From the NCBI GenBank assembly GCA_934650975.1, contig CAKUFW010000004.1:1-54704 (forward strand): a DNA stretch of 54,704 nucleotides, given 5' to 3'. Below the pieces are notes generated by a model. The model had not been told where the DNA came from. It worked only from the letters and a program-made list of their open reading frames with translations, and did no database searches. A program made the translations under genes and the position numbers. Source of the DNA: an uncultured Collinsella sp. (lineage in GTDB: Bacteria > Actinomycetota > Coriobacteriia > Coriobacteriales > Coriobacteriaceae). Shown here one piece after another: positions 8,506-16,364 of the stretch. The stretch's first letter is position 1. Every line of letters begins with the position of its first letter.

Positions 8506-9486
8506 TTATAGGCCGAACATAGGCTCCAGAACGAAGAAGTATGCGAGCACTACGATGCCCAGGATGATGCGGTAGACGCCGAAGCACTTGAAGTCGTGAC
8601 GACGGACAAAGCCCATGAGCCACTTGATGGCGATGAGCGAAACCACAAAGGCCACGACGCAGCCCACACCCAAGATGGCGATCTCGTTAGCGCCGAAGGT
8701 ACCGCCCTTGATAAAGTACTTGACCAGCTTGAGGGCGCTCGCGCCAAACATAACGGGGATGGCCAAGAAGAACGTGAACTTTGACGCCACCGAACGCGTG
8801 CAGCCCAAAAGCAGGCCGCCGATGATGGTGGAACCGGAGCGAGACGTACCCGGCACCAGTGAAAGCACCTGGAAGCAGCCGATGCCCAGCGCCGTCTTCC
8901 AGCTCAGGTCCTCGAGCGTGGCGATGGAGCCAAAGTCCAGATTCTCGTCATCGCCCTCGTCCTCGGCGGCAGCCGCGGCAGGCGCCGCAAAGTGCGCACC
9001 GGCGGGACGTCCACCCGACACCACAGCACGCGAACCAAACGAACCGGCAACGGCCATCTCCTCGCGCTTGCGGGCACGCCAATTCTCAATCACGATGAAC
9101 AGCACGCCGTAGACGATAAGCGCCAGCGCCACGACGGGAGCGTTATAGAAATGCTCCTCCATCCAATCGTTGAGCGGCAGCCCGATCGCCGCGGCGGGAA
9201 TACAGCCGAGCACAATCTTGCCCCACAGCACCCACGTGTCGCGACGGCCTTCCTTGCCCTTGCTGGGCGAGAACGGATTGAGCTCGTGGAAGAACAGCAC
9301 GCAGACGGCCAAAATGGCACCAAGCTGAATCACGACCAGGAACATATTCCAGAACGTCTCGCTCACGTTCATCTTGACGAACTCGTCCACCAAGATCATG
9401 TGACCCGTCGACGAAACGGGCAGCCATTCGGTGATGCCCTCGACCAGGCCCATGAAGGCAGATTTTAGAAGCTCGATAATATCCAA
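8506..9486 (-). CDS. uppP: Undecaprenyl-diphosphatase UppP/BacA
   Basis: Integral membrane enzyme that dephosphorylates undecaprenyl pyrophosphate, recycling the lipid carrier for cell-wall synthesis; its overexpression gives bacitracin resistance. Both active-site signatures are present: EGITEWLPVSSTGHMIL near the N-terminus and VPGTSRSGSTIIGGLLLG later. Around eight membrane segments are visible. At 326 residues it is about 55 longer than typical, because a hydrophilic Ala/Glu-rich loop (from RARKREEM to SIATLEDL) is inserted between membrane segments. Start chosen is TTG at 9486, preceded by GAGGGGG; the upstream ATG codons lack a site. Confidence 0.93.
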   Translation of the reverse strand: MDIIELLKSAFMGLVEGITEWLPVSSTGHMILVDEFVKMNVSETFWNMFLVVIQLGAILAVCVLFFHELNPFSPSKGKEGRRDTWVLWGKIVLGCIPAAAIGLPLNDWMEEHFYNAPVVALALIVYGVLFIVIENWRARKREEMAVAGSFGSRAVVSGGRPAGAHFAAPAAAAAEDEGDDENLDFGSIATLEDLSWKTALGIGCFQVLSLVPGTSRSGSTIIGGLLLGCTRSVASKFTFFLAIPVMFGASALKLVKYFIKGGTFGANEIAILGVGCVVAFVVSLIAIKWLMGFVRRHDFKCFGVYRIILGIVVLAYFFVLEPMFGL

Positions 9487-9735
9487 AGGGACCCCCTCAT
9501 TAGACACCCGCCGGTAGATGTTCTGCGGACGATGCGGGCGATGTCCCATTATCAACCGTTGGCGGCGCGACCGCGCCTACCCTTACCAAAAAACTCGCCC
9601 GTTCACAGAATTGCGAGCGGTCAAACCGAGATCCTTGGGTATAACTGCAACAAGGTAAAGTGTCCGGCGGTCAACGCACCCGCGCCCGCCCGACGCACGA
9701 GCCCCGCGCCCGTGCGATAGACCAAGGAGGAAACC

Positions 9736-10173
9736 ATGAACGAGGGCTACACCAAGGTATTTGTTTCACTCGACGGTACTGAGCAGCAGGATTTTGTGCT
9801 GGCACGCGCCATCAAGGTCGCCGCGAACAACGGCGCCAAGCTGATTATCGGCCACGTCATCGACTCCACCGCGCTCGAGAGCGCCGGTTCCTATCCGGTC
9901 GACCTGGTCAACGGCCTGGAGGAGGCCTTTAACAACTCCATCGCCAAGCAGCTCGAGGAGGCCAAGGCCAATCCCGACATTCCCGAGGTCGAGGTCATGA
10001 TTCGCACCGGTCGCATTCGCGAGACGCTCAAGGACGAGATGCTCGACGTGGTCAAGCCCGATCTGGTGCTCTGCGGCGCCCGCGGCCTATCCTCGATCAA
10101 GTACGCGCTACTGGGTTCGATTTCGACGTTCCTGCTGCGTAACACGGACTGCGACATCTTGGTCGTGAAGTAG
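9736..10173 (+). CDS. Universal stress protein (UspA family)
   Basis: Small cytoplasmic alpha/beta nucleotide-binding protein linked to stress survival. It starts KVFVSLDGTEQQDFVLARAI and carries the ATP-binding signature G-2x-G-9x-G-S as GARGLSSIKYALLGS, then ends NTDCDILVVK. At 145 residues it is a single Usp domain. AAGGAGG precedes the ATG. A TATAACT at 9640-9646 in the 249-bp upstream spacer may be its -10, but no good -35 is seen. It is monocistronic, with a terminator downstream. Confidence 0.92.
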   Translation: MNEGYTKVFVSLDGTEQQDFVLARAIKVAANNGAKLIIGHVIDSTALESAGSYPVDLVNGLEEAFNNSIAKQLEEAKANPDIPEVEVMIRTGRIRETLKDEMLDVVKPDLVLCGARGLSSIKYALLGSISTFLLRNTDCDILVVK

Positions 10174-10187
10174 GTTCCTTCCCGCCG

Positions 10188-10276
10188 GCGCAAGGCCTGC
10201 GGGGTTATCACGCCGACGTCCTCGCCGCTTCGCGGCTGCGGGACGTCGGCGTGATAACCCCTCCCGGCCTTGCGCC
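10188..10276. repeat. Compound palindrome with nested perfect stems
   Basis: GGGGTTATCACGCCGACGTCC at 10201-10221 pairs perfectly with 10241-10261. Inside, GCCGC-TTC-GCGGC forms a cap. Outside, GGCGCAAGGCC pairs with GGCCTTGCGCC near 10266-10276. The whole makes one long hairpin of more than 30 bp, much larger than a terminator needs, in the spacer between convergent usp and kinase genes. Confidence 0.65.
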
Positions 10277-10318
10277 TTCGTCACCGTACTTCAGCGAGTT
10301 GGCTGATAAAAAAGATGG

Positions 10319-10350
10319 CGTGCCGCCCCGGTTGGGGCGGCACGTTTTTT
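10319..10350 (+). terminator. Rho-independent terminator (probably bidirectional)
   Basis: CGTGCCGCCCC at 10319-10329, a 4-nt loop and GGGGCGGCACG at 10334-10344 are followed by TTTTTT. An A run before the stem gives a T run on the other strand, so it can serve both the usp gene and the convergent kinase gene. A second GGGGCGGCACGTTTTT copy follows at about 10356-10371 without its own left arm. Confidence 0.85.
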
Positions 10351-10397
10351 GGGTGGGGCGGCACGTTTTTGTTTGGGGGATTCTTTCGAGCCTCATA

Positions 10398-10462
10398 GCT
10401 ATGTTCACGTTCGGGAACATTGCGCCAGTTGCTTCAGCTATGTTCCTGAACGTGAACATAGC
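10398..10462. repeat. 23-bp inverted repeat downstream of the kinase gene
   Basis: 10398-10420 (GCTATGTTCACGTTCGGGAACAT) and 10440-10462 are complementary apart from one position. The unit contains ATGTTC/GAACAT words four times, so alternative shorter hairpins are possible. It lies 24 bp beyond the 3' end of the histidine kinase gene. Confidence 0.55.
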
Positions 10463-10486
10463 CCAGAGAAAACAGCAGGAGCGCGC

Positions 10487-11530
10487 CTACTCGAAGTATT
10501 GGAACTTGTTCGTCGAGAAGGCGAAGGTGACGGTGAAGCCTTCTCCGGGCTCCGAGGCCGCCGTGACGTCGATGCCCATTTTGGAGCATAGGCGCGCCAC
10601 CAGATAGAGGCCGATGCCCGTTGCACGCTTGGTCGTGCGGCCGTTGTCGCCGGTAAAGCCCTTCTCGAACACGCGCGGCAGGTCGGCTGCGCTCACGCCG
10701 CAGCCGTTGTCCGCAACGGTGAGCTCGATGCGCTCGCTCGCTAGGCCCTTGTCCAGCAGCGCGCCCGAAAACACGATCTTCGCGCCGTCCTCGCGCGCGT
10801 ATTTAATGCTGTTCTGAATGAGCTGACCCAGGATAAATTCGAGCCATTTCTCGTCGGTAAAGACCTCAAAATCGAGGTCTTCGCACACCGGCGCCACGTG
10901 CGCCGCGATGAGCTCACGCGCGTTGGCTTTGATGGCACCCGTCACCAGGGCCTTGAGGCTCCAACGGCGAATCAGGTAGTCGCGCTCCACGACTTCCGAG
11001 CGCGCATAGTAGAGCGCTTGGTCGATGTAACGCTCCACGCGGGCCAGCTCGCGGCCCAGGTCATCCACGCGTGACAGGTCGTCTTCGCTGCCGTCCAGGT
11101 TTTCCAGAATCAGATGTGCTGCCGCCAGCGGCAGTTTGGCCTCGTGGACCCAGCTCTCGATATAGTCGCGATAGTCGTCGGTCTGGCGCCGGCCTTCCGC
11201 CACCTCATCGCAAGCAGCCTTGCCCACGCGACGCAGGACCTCGTACTCGAGCTCGCCCTCGGAATAGGTCGGACACTGCACCATCTCCTGCACCCATGCG
11301 GGACTTTCCAGCTCCTCGGCCGCCCGCTCCAGCTGATGCAAAAATCGACGACGGCGCGCATACTCGATCACAATGCCGAGCATGCCAAAGATAAAGGACA
11401 CGCCGACCGCCACAATCACGATGGAGACGGGCGCCCCGGCAACCGTCAGCACAAAGCAGCTCAGCAGCACGCCGCACGTCCACACGGCGACGGGAAGCAG
11501 CGCGTCTTTAAAATACTTGGCAAACGACAT
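10487..11530 (-). CDS. Intramembrane-sensing sensor histidine kinase (BceS-like)
   Basis: Membrane kinase that phosphorylates the response regulator encoded directly upstream. Two membrane helices with almost no external loop occupy residues 10-60, and no sensor domain follows; this is the layout of BceS/GraS-type kinases that respond to cell-envelope antibiotics via a transporter. The H-box is SWVHEAKLPLAAAHLI, the N-box QLIQNSIKYARED, G1 VADNGCGV and G2 TGIGLYLVARL. At 347 residues it fits the family. The regulator stop and this start are 9 bp apart, so the two form an operon. No ABC transporter lies next to them here, which is unusual for the class. Confidence 0.88.
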   Translation of the reverse strand: MSFAKYFKDALLPVAVWTCGVLLSCFVLTVAGAPVSIVIVAVGVSFIFGMLGIVIEYARRRRFLHQLERAAEELESPAWVQEMVQCPTYSEGELEYEVLRRVGKAACDEVAEGRRQTDDYRDYIESWVHEAKLPLAAAHLILENLDGSEDDLSRVDDLGRELARVERYIDQALYYARSEVVERDYLIRRWSLKALVTGAIKANARELIAAHVAPVCEDLDFEVFTDEKWLEFILGQLIQNSIKYAREDGAKIVFSGALLDKGLASERIELTVADNGCGVSAADLPRVFEKGFTGDNGRTTKRATGIGLYLVARLCSKMGIDVTAASEPGEGFTVTFAFSTNKFQYFE

Positions 11531-11539
11531 GGCCGGCCC

Positions 11540-12211
11540 CTAGACCGAATAGCCCTGGCCGCGGTGCGTGGTCAGATACCCCTTGATGCCGATTTTTTCG
11601 AGCGTGGAGCGCAGGCGGTTGATATTGACGGTGAGCGTGTTGTCATCCACGAAGGCGTCGGAGTCCCACAGGTCCTGCATGATGGCCGAGCGCGAAACGA
11701 TCTTGCCCGCGCGGCTCAGGAGCAAAGAGAGGATTCGCAGCTCGTTTTTGGTGAGCTCGGTGCTGTCGCCGGTTGCGGTGTTGGTGACCGCGGAGCGGGC
11801 GAGGTCGAGCTCCAGCCCCTTGTGGACAAGTGTGCTGCGCTCGCCGGCCGCCGTGGTGCGCCGCAGCAGCGCATTGATGCGCGCCACGAGCACGCGGGCG
11901 CTGTAGGGCTTGGGGACAAAGTCGTCCGCACCGAGCGTCATGGACATGACCTCGTCGATCTCGGTCGTACGCGACGTGAGGACGATGATGGGGACTTCGG
12001 ATTCGCGGCGGACTTCGTGGCAGATATGCTGGCCGTCTTTGACGGGAAGCGAAAGGTCGAGCAGCACCAGATCGGGTGCGGCGGCCAGGATGTCGCGCGA
12101 GACGTGCTCGAACGATTCGCAGGCCTCGACCTCAAACCCGGCACGGGCCAGAATGTCGGTGAGCTCGCGACGGATGGGCTCGTCGTCCTCAACGATATAG
12201 ATCAGCGCCAT
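11540..12211 (-). CDS. OmpR/PhoB-family response regulator
   Basis: Cytoplasmic partner of the following kinase. The receiver domain (1-115) shows acidic pocket EDDEP, phospho-Asp in LVLLDLSLPVKDG, the switch Thr region IIVLTSRT and KPYS. The C-terminal winged helix (130-223) includes ELTKNELRILSLLLSRAG and DDNTLTVNINRLRSTLEKIG, close to BceR/GraR. ATG at 12211 has AGAGGGGAG upstream; the open frame continues further 5' but without start signals or homology. It is likely to control envelope-stress genes; its targets are not in this window. Confidence 0.92.
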   Translation of the reverse strand: MALIYIVEDDEPIRRELTDILARAGFEVEACESFEHVSRDILAAAPDLVLLDLSLPVKDGQHICHEVRRESEVPIIVLTSRTTEIDEVMSMTLGADDFVPKPYSARVLVARINALLRRTTAAGERSTLVHKGLELDLARSAVTNTATGDSTELTKNELRILSLLLSRAGKIVSRSAIMQDLWDSDAFVDDNTLTVNINRLRSTLEKIGIKGYLTTHRGQGYSV

Positions 12212-12390
12212 GGATTCCGCTCCCCTCTTGGTTGTCTTGCCACCATTATGGCCGCGAACCCGCAGGCGTGCACCGCGCGCGGCGTCAAGGTGACAGAACT
12301 GTTCGCGAGCGGTGGCGTTTGGCCCGCCTCGCACTCGCGACGGGAGCGGGGACCAAAATGATTTTTTAGTCCCCGTCCCAGAATAATCAT

Positions 12391-13098
12391 TTAGCGGCGG
12401 GCGCGGAGCTTTTCGTAGCCGTCGGCGAAGAAGGCGACCGTGGCGGCGTCTGCCTCGGCGGCGTCGGCGTCGTTGGCGGGGACCACGCCGTGCTCGTCGC
12501 TCACCAGGAACAGCGCGCCCTTGAGCTGCGCGGGAATATCCACGCGTGCGACCGGCATGTCCTTGGTCTGCGCCAGCTGCTCGATGAGCGTTGCCGTGCC
12601 GCACAGGCACTCGTCCTCCGGCGCCACAAAGGCCAGCTCGCCGTTGTTGACGGCGGCGAGCAGTTCGGGCGCCACGCCGGTCTCGTCGGCCTCGGAGCGG
12701 GCCTCGGCAGAGCGTGCACGCAGCGCCTTGGCCGAGGTGTCGGCCAGCGGCTCGTACTCCCCCACCGTCATGGCGGCGTTGCCGTTGACATCGATCACCA
12801 GCATGAGCACACCGTCGTGGGCGGTATAGTCGCCCTCGGCAAGCGACCACTCAACGTGCTGCTTGGCCCAGCTGAGCATGTTATGGGTAAGCGGCTCGCC
12901 CTGCACCAGGCGCTCGGACAGCGCGCGAATGTGACGGTTGAGCATGGGTACCTTTTTGTTTGACATGCGCCAGCGGCAGATGAGCGCGGGCTTGTCGAGC
13001 GTAAACTTCTCGACCGCCTCCTGATTAGCGCAAAAGTCCTCGTACGCACGCTGATCCTCGGCATTGCCAAACAGCTCGGCATCATCAATCTGGGGCAT
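12391..13098 (-). CDS. Conserved hypothetical acidic protein, 235 residues
   Basis: I do not recognise a family. The protein is soluble, acidic and Ala/Glu-rich, with no signal peptide or membrane helix. It begins MPQIDDAELFGNAEDQRAYEDF and ends in an Ala-rich helix. Two Cys lie close together (DECLCGTATLIEQLAQ). It might act as an enzyme accessory or housekeeping factor, but nothing in the sequence shows this. The ATG at 13098 has AAAGG upstream. It lies alone between purH (same strand, about 250 bp upstream with a terminator between) and the response regulator gene. Confidence 0.7.
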   Translation of the reverse strand: MPQIDDAELFGNAEDQRAYEDFCANQEAVEKFTLDKPALICRWRMSNKKVPMLNRHIRALSERLVQGEPLTHNMLSWAKQHVEWSLAEGDYTAHDGVLMLVIDVNGNAAMTVGEYEPLADTSAKALRARSAEARSEADETGVAPELLAAVNNGELAFVAPEDECLCGTATLIEQLAQTKDMPVARVDIPAQLKGALFLVSDEHGVVPANDADAAEADAATVAFFADGYEKLRARR

Positions 13099-13139
13099 GG
13101 TTGTACCTTTCGTGTTAGTCATTCCGTCCTCTTATACCA

Positions 13140-13174
13140 AAAAGACGGCCCTCCAAACGGAGCAGCCGTCTTTT
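13140..13174 (-). terminator. Rho-independent terminator 3' of purH
   Basis: AAAAGACGGC at 13140-13149 pairs with GCCGTCTTTT at 13165-13174, and the minus-strand product ends in GCCGTCTTTTT. It lies about 170 bp beyond the purH stop in the purH direction. Confidence 0.75.
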
Positions 13175-13214
13175 GCAGAGATTATTTTGACGATATAGCC
13201 AGGCGACCGATCAA

Positions 13215-13244
13215 CTTAATGGGATAGAACAACATCCCATTAAG
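13215..13244. repeat. Perfect 11-bp hairpin in the purH 3' region
   Basis: CTTAATGGGAT at 13215-13225 pairs with ATCCCATTAAG at 13234-13244 around an 8-nt loop. It sits between the structured element and the terminator that follow purH. Confidence 0.5.
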
Positions 13245-13250
13245 GGTTTT

Positions 13251-13337
13251 CCAAGTGCCCGAGATTGCCCCGAAAGAGGAGCGCCGCGTACTAAATGTAC
13301 GCAAGCGACGGTTTGAGGGGCAAGGTCGGGTGCTTGG
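13251..13337 (-). ncRNA. Structured element next to the purH stop, candidate RNA
   Basis: The first and last 21 nt pair into one helix (starting CCAAG and ending CTTGG) with two G-U wobbles and one 2-nt internal loop, closing on an inner hairpin GCGTAC-TAAAT-GTACGC. Wobble-preserving differences between the arms suggest selection on RNA rather than a DNA palindrome. It begins 8 nt after the purH stop on that strand. The strand is a guess, since the fold works on both. It might be the Collinsella-1 RNA motif or a similar gut element, but I cannot verify that. Confidence 0.4.
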
Positions 13338-13345
13338 GAAAGCCT

Positions 13346-14953
13346 CTAGTGCCTAAAATGCCTGGCACCTGTGAACACCATCGCAATACCATGCTCGTTG
13401 CAGGCCTGGATGCTCTCGTCGTCGCGCTTGGAGCCGCCGGGCTGAATGATGCAGGTCACGCCGTGCGCGGCAAGCACGTCCACGTTGTCGCGGAACGGGA
13501 AGAACGCGTCGCTTGCGCAGGCAAAGCCGCCCTTCTCAACGCCCTCGCGCTCGCAGAAGTCCTCGGCACGCTCGCAGGCCAGCAGCGCGGAATCCACGCG
13601 GTTGGGCTGACCCGGGCCCATGCCAATGCCGGCCTTGCCCTTGGAGACCAGGATGGCGTTGGACTTGACGCCCTTGCAGACCTTCCAGGCAAACTCAAGC
13701 TCGGCCATCTCGGCGTCGGTGGGCTTGCGGTCGGTGGGGAACGTAAAGGTCGCGGGGTCCTCGGTCACGTGGTCGACCTCCTGCACCAGCATGCCGCCGT
13801 CGATGGAGCGCAGCTCCACCTGAGCGCCGTGGTCCACGCCACCGGTAGCCAGCACGCGCAGGTTGGGGCGCTTGGCCATGCGCTCGAGCGCATCATCGGT
13901 GTAGCCCGGGGCGATGATGACCTCGACGAACTGCTTGTTCTGATCGGCAAAGTGCTCAACCAGCTCAAAGGGGACCTCGCGGTTGCAGGCGATGATGCCG
14001 CCGAAAGCGCTCTTGGGATCGCAGGCAAAGGCGCGGTCGTAGGCGGCCGTGATGTCCTCGGCAACGGCAGAGCCGCAGGGGTTCTGATGCTTGAGGATCA
14101 CGCAGGCCGGCTCGTCGAACTCGCGGACCAGGTTCCAGGCGGCATCGGCGTCCAGATAGTTGTTGTAGCTGAGCGGCTTGCCCTGGATCTGCTCGGAGCC
14201 CACGAGCGGGAACTGCGAGCTCGCGGTGTTCTCGCAGCCCTCGGCAAAGCGATAAACCGTGGCCTTCTGCTGCGGGTTCTCGCCATAGCGAAGGTCATCG
14301 ACCTTCTCCAGCGAGATCTCGAGCTTAGCGGAGGTGTCCGCCACGTCGCTTGCCTGAGCGGCAAGCCAACGGGAGATAGCCGTGTCGTAGGTGGCGGTGG
14401 TCTGGTAGACCTTCACCTGCAGGCGACGACGGGTGGCAAGCGTGGTGCAGCCGCCGGTCTCGTGCATCTCGGCCAGGACGGCGTCGTAGTCGGCCGGGTC
14501 GGAGATGACGGTAACGCTCGCGGCGTTCTTGGCAGCAGAGCGCAGCATGGAGGGGCCGCCGATGTCGATGTGCTCGATGGCGTCCGCGAAGGTGACTTCG
14601 GGGTTGGCGACGGTCTTCTCGAACTCGTACAGGTTGACGACGACCAAGTCGATCAGCTTAATGCCGTGCTGAGCGGCCTCCTGCATGTGCTGCTCGGAAT
14701 CGCGGCGGGCAAGCAGCGCACCGTGAACCTTGGGGTGCAGCGTCTTGACGCGGCCGTCCATCATCTCGGGATAGCCCGTGAACTCCTCGATGGGGGTTAC
14801 GGGAACGCCCGCATCCTCAATGGCACGAGCCGTGCCGCCCGTAGAGATGATCTCGACGCCAAAGTCGTCAACCAGCGTCCGTGCGAAATCGACGACACCC
14901 GTCTTATCGGTAACCGAGATCAACGCGCGTGCGATCTTCACATCAGATCCCAT
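13346..14953 (-). CDS. purH: Bifunctional AICAR transformylase/IMP cyclohydrolase
   Basis: Catalyses the last two steps of purine synthesis, AICAR to FAICAR to IMP. The N-terminal MGS-like cyclohydrolase domain (1-200) shows [37 protein letters not shown] and [18 protein letters not shown]. The transformylase domain follows, with [35 protein letters not shown] and the C-terminal end typical of the family. At 535 residues it is complete. An AGGAGG site lies before the ATG. It stands alone rather than in a pur operon. No purine riboswitch is seen in the 277-bp upstream spacer. Confidence 0.95.
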   Translation of the reverse strand: MGSDVKIARALISVTDKTGVVDFARTLVDDFGVEIISTGGTARAIEDAGVPVTPIEEFTGYPEMMDGRVKTLHPKVHGALLARRDSEQHMQEAAQHGIKLIDLVVVNLYEFEKTVANPEVTFADAIEHIDIGGPSMLRSAAKNAASVTVISDPADYDAVLAEMHETGGCTTLATRRRLQVKVYQTTATYDTAISRWLAAQASDVADTSAKLEISLEKVDDLRYGENPQQKATVYRFAEGCENTASSQFPLVGSEQIQGKPLSYNNYLDADAAWNLVREFDEPACVILKHQNPCGSAVAEDITAAYDRAFACDPKSAFGGIIACNREVPFELVEHFADQNKQFVEVIIAPGYTDDALERMAKRPNLRVLATGGVDHGAQVELRSIDGGMLVQEVDHVTEDPATFTFPTDRKPTDAEMAELEFAWKVCKGVKSNAILVSKGKAGIGMGPGQPNRVDSALLACERAEDFCEREGVEKGGFACASDAFFPFRDNVDVLAAHGVTCIIQPGGSKRDDESIQACNEHGIAMVFTGARHFRH

Positions 14954-15230
14954 GCAGTCCTCCTGTCTGGTACGCCGCCGTGCTCTGTGAGTCGGTGATA
15001 CGTCGATCTGCAGCGCTCGCGCAGCGGCATTGAAAATACTGATTTAATGTAGCGCATCGAGCGCGCCGATGCACCCCGCAACGGCCGCATGTGCAGAAAA
15101 AGCTCGCGAGCGGAGGGCACGGGCGCGCATTCGGCAGCGGTGAGTTGATGGAGCACAAGGGCACCATAATTAGATGCCGACGGCGTGGTAGAACTGTGCT
15201 CGATATGCATCCGCAAAAGAAAGAGGCACC

Positions 15231-15872
15231 ATGGTCTCGCGGGTTCTCTACCGACCGTTTGATACCGAAGACTTCGACGCCATCGCGCTGATTCTGCAGC
15301 AGCTTTGGCATAACAATTCGGATAACGATGAGTACAACCGCCTTGAGGCCGCGTGCGATCTTGCCTATTGCCTTTCGTCCTCGACGTTTTCGCAGGTCGC
15401 TGTAATCGACGGCCAGGCGCGTGGCATTGCGCTTGCGCGCGCGGGGCAGAGCTCCGGTGCCACCGTCAACGAGCATTGGATGGACACCGAACGCGCGCTG
15501 CTGTCGCAGATGCGCGAGCTGGAGCCCAGCGCGTGCGCCGAGTACCTCTCGTTTGTGCGCGCCACTATCCGGACCAACAACCGTCTACTCGAGAGCAGCC
15601 CGCTGCCGCACGACCACGAGGTCACGCTGCTCGCCGTCGATCCCGATGTCCATGGCTTGGGCGTTGGCTCGGTGCTGCTCGACGCCGCCGTCTCGCACCT
15701 GTCCTCGCGCGGGGCAACGAGGGCGCACCTGTACACCGACTCCAACTGCTCGTGGAAGTTCTACGAGCTGCACGGCTTTAAGCGCACGGCCACGCACCGC
15801 GCCAACCGCGAAGAACGCCGCCACGACATGCCGCGCGAAAGCTTCCTCTACGAATTGGATCTGACCGCCTAG
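15231..15872 (+). CDS. GNAT-family N-acetyltransferase
   Basis: Transfers an acetyl group from acetyl-CoA to an unknown amine. The CoA-binding A motif is LLAVDPDVHGLGVGSVLLD, followed by the B-motif region HLYTDSNCSWKFYELHGFKR. The first 100 residues form the usual variable half (FDTEDFDAIALILQQLW). At 213 residues it is somewhat long for the family, because of an extra segment between strands 3 and 4. AAAGAGG precedes the ATG. No neighbour suggests a substrate; protein or antibiotic acetylation cannot be told apart. Confidence 0.88.
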   Translation: MVSRVLYRPFDTEDFDAIALILQQLWHNNSDNDEYNRLEAACDLAYCLSSSTFSQVAVIDGQARGIALARAGQSSGATVNEHWMDTERALLSQMRELEPSACAEYLSFVRATIRTNNRLLESSPLPHDHEVTLLAVDPDVHGLGVGSVLLDAAVSHLSSRGATRAHLYTDSNCSWKFYELHGFKRTATHRANREERRHDMPRESFLYELDLTA

Positions 15873-15887
15873 ATCGGGCGGCCACAC

Positions 15888-15954
15888 CTAGTCATTTAGG
15901 AACGTCCCCAACGACTAGTCATCGGGGACGTTCCTAAATGACTAGTCGTTGGGG
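15888..15954 (+). repeat. Overlapping mutually exclusive hairpins
   Basis: CTAGTCATTTAGGAACGTCC at 15888 starts a 22-nt arm (to 15909) that pairs perfectly with 15924-15945. In addition CCCCAACGACTAGT at 15906-15919 pairs perfectly with 15941-15954. The two stems share bases and cannot form together, like a terminator/antiterminator arrangement or a double REP unit. It lies 15 bp after the acetyltransferase stop. Words such as GGGACGTTCCT recur near 18435. Confidence 0.6.
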
Positions 15955-16021
15955 ACAGTCTTGGGCAAACCGGCCGACGAAGCCCTTTTTGAGGTCGCCA
16001 TATAGGGGTTATCAAATACCC

Positions 16022-16251
16022 GTGGGCAAAAAACATCAAATATGAGTACTGTTACCTTTTTAGTAGCAGCGAAATTTGGCTAATTCGGGTCTCTTTGGCG
16101 TCTCGGCGCGTCGGATGAACTAACGTATCTCCCCAAATGTACAATAAAATGCGCTCCTAACGAGAGCTATTCTCATTAGAAGCTCATTATTTTGCCTAAG
16201 TATATGTGACTATAACGGCAACAGTACTCATATTTGGCATTTTTTGCCCAC
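16022..16251. mobile_element. MITE-like element, 230 bp with 35-bp terminal inverted repeats
   Basis: 16022-16056 (starting GTGGGCAAAAAACATCAAAT) and 16217-16251 are inverted repeats with four mismatches. The interior is AT-rich compared with its flanks and encodes nothing. This layout fits a non-autonomous miniature transposon. I see no convincing target-site duplication, and no transposase with matching ends in the window. It occupies the spacer between the acetyltransferase and the convergent DUF2207 gene; the remaining bases of 15955-16364 hold no gene. Confidence 0.5.
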
Positions 16252-16364
16252 CGCCCCTTGCGCGGAGGTCCGCGGCGGAAAGCTTGGCCCGTTTTGATGC
16301 ACAAAAATGGGATGGATCTTCCCTGGCAACCGCCCAGAAAGGTCCACCCCAAAGCTAGCGCTCG

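Noticed and set aside
12212..12850. N-terminal extension of the response regulator
   Set aside because: Overlaps another gene in the same strand and a different frame; the receiver domain starts exactly at the ATG with a good ribosome site.
13295..14998. Plus-strand open frame of 567 codons opposite purH
   Set aside because: purH is unambiguous on the other strand.
14954..15230. Purine riboswitch or PurR box before purH
   Set aside because: Looked for conserved junction motifs and inverted boxes; none seen.
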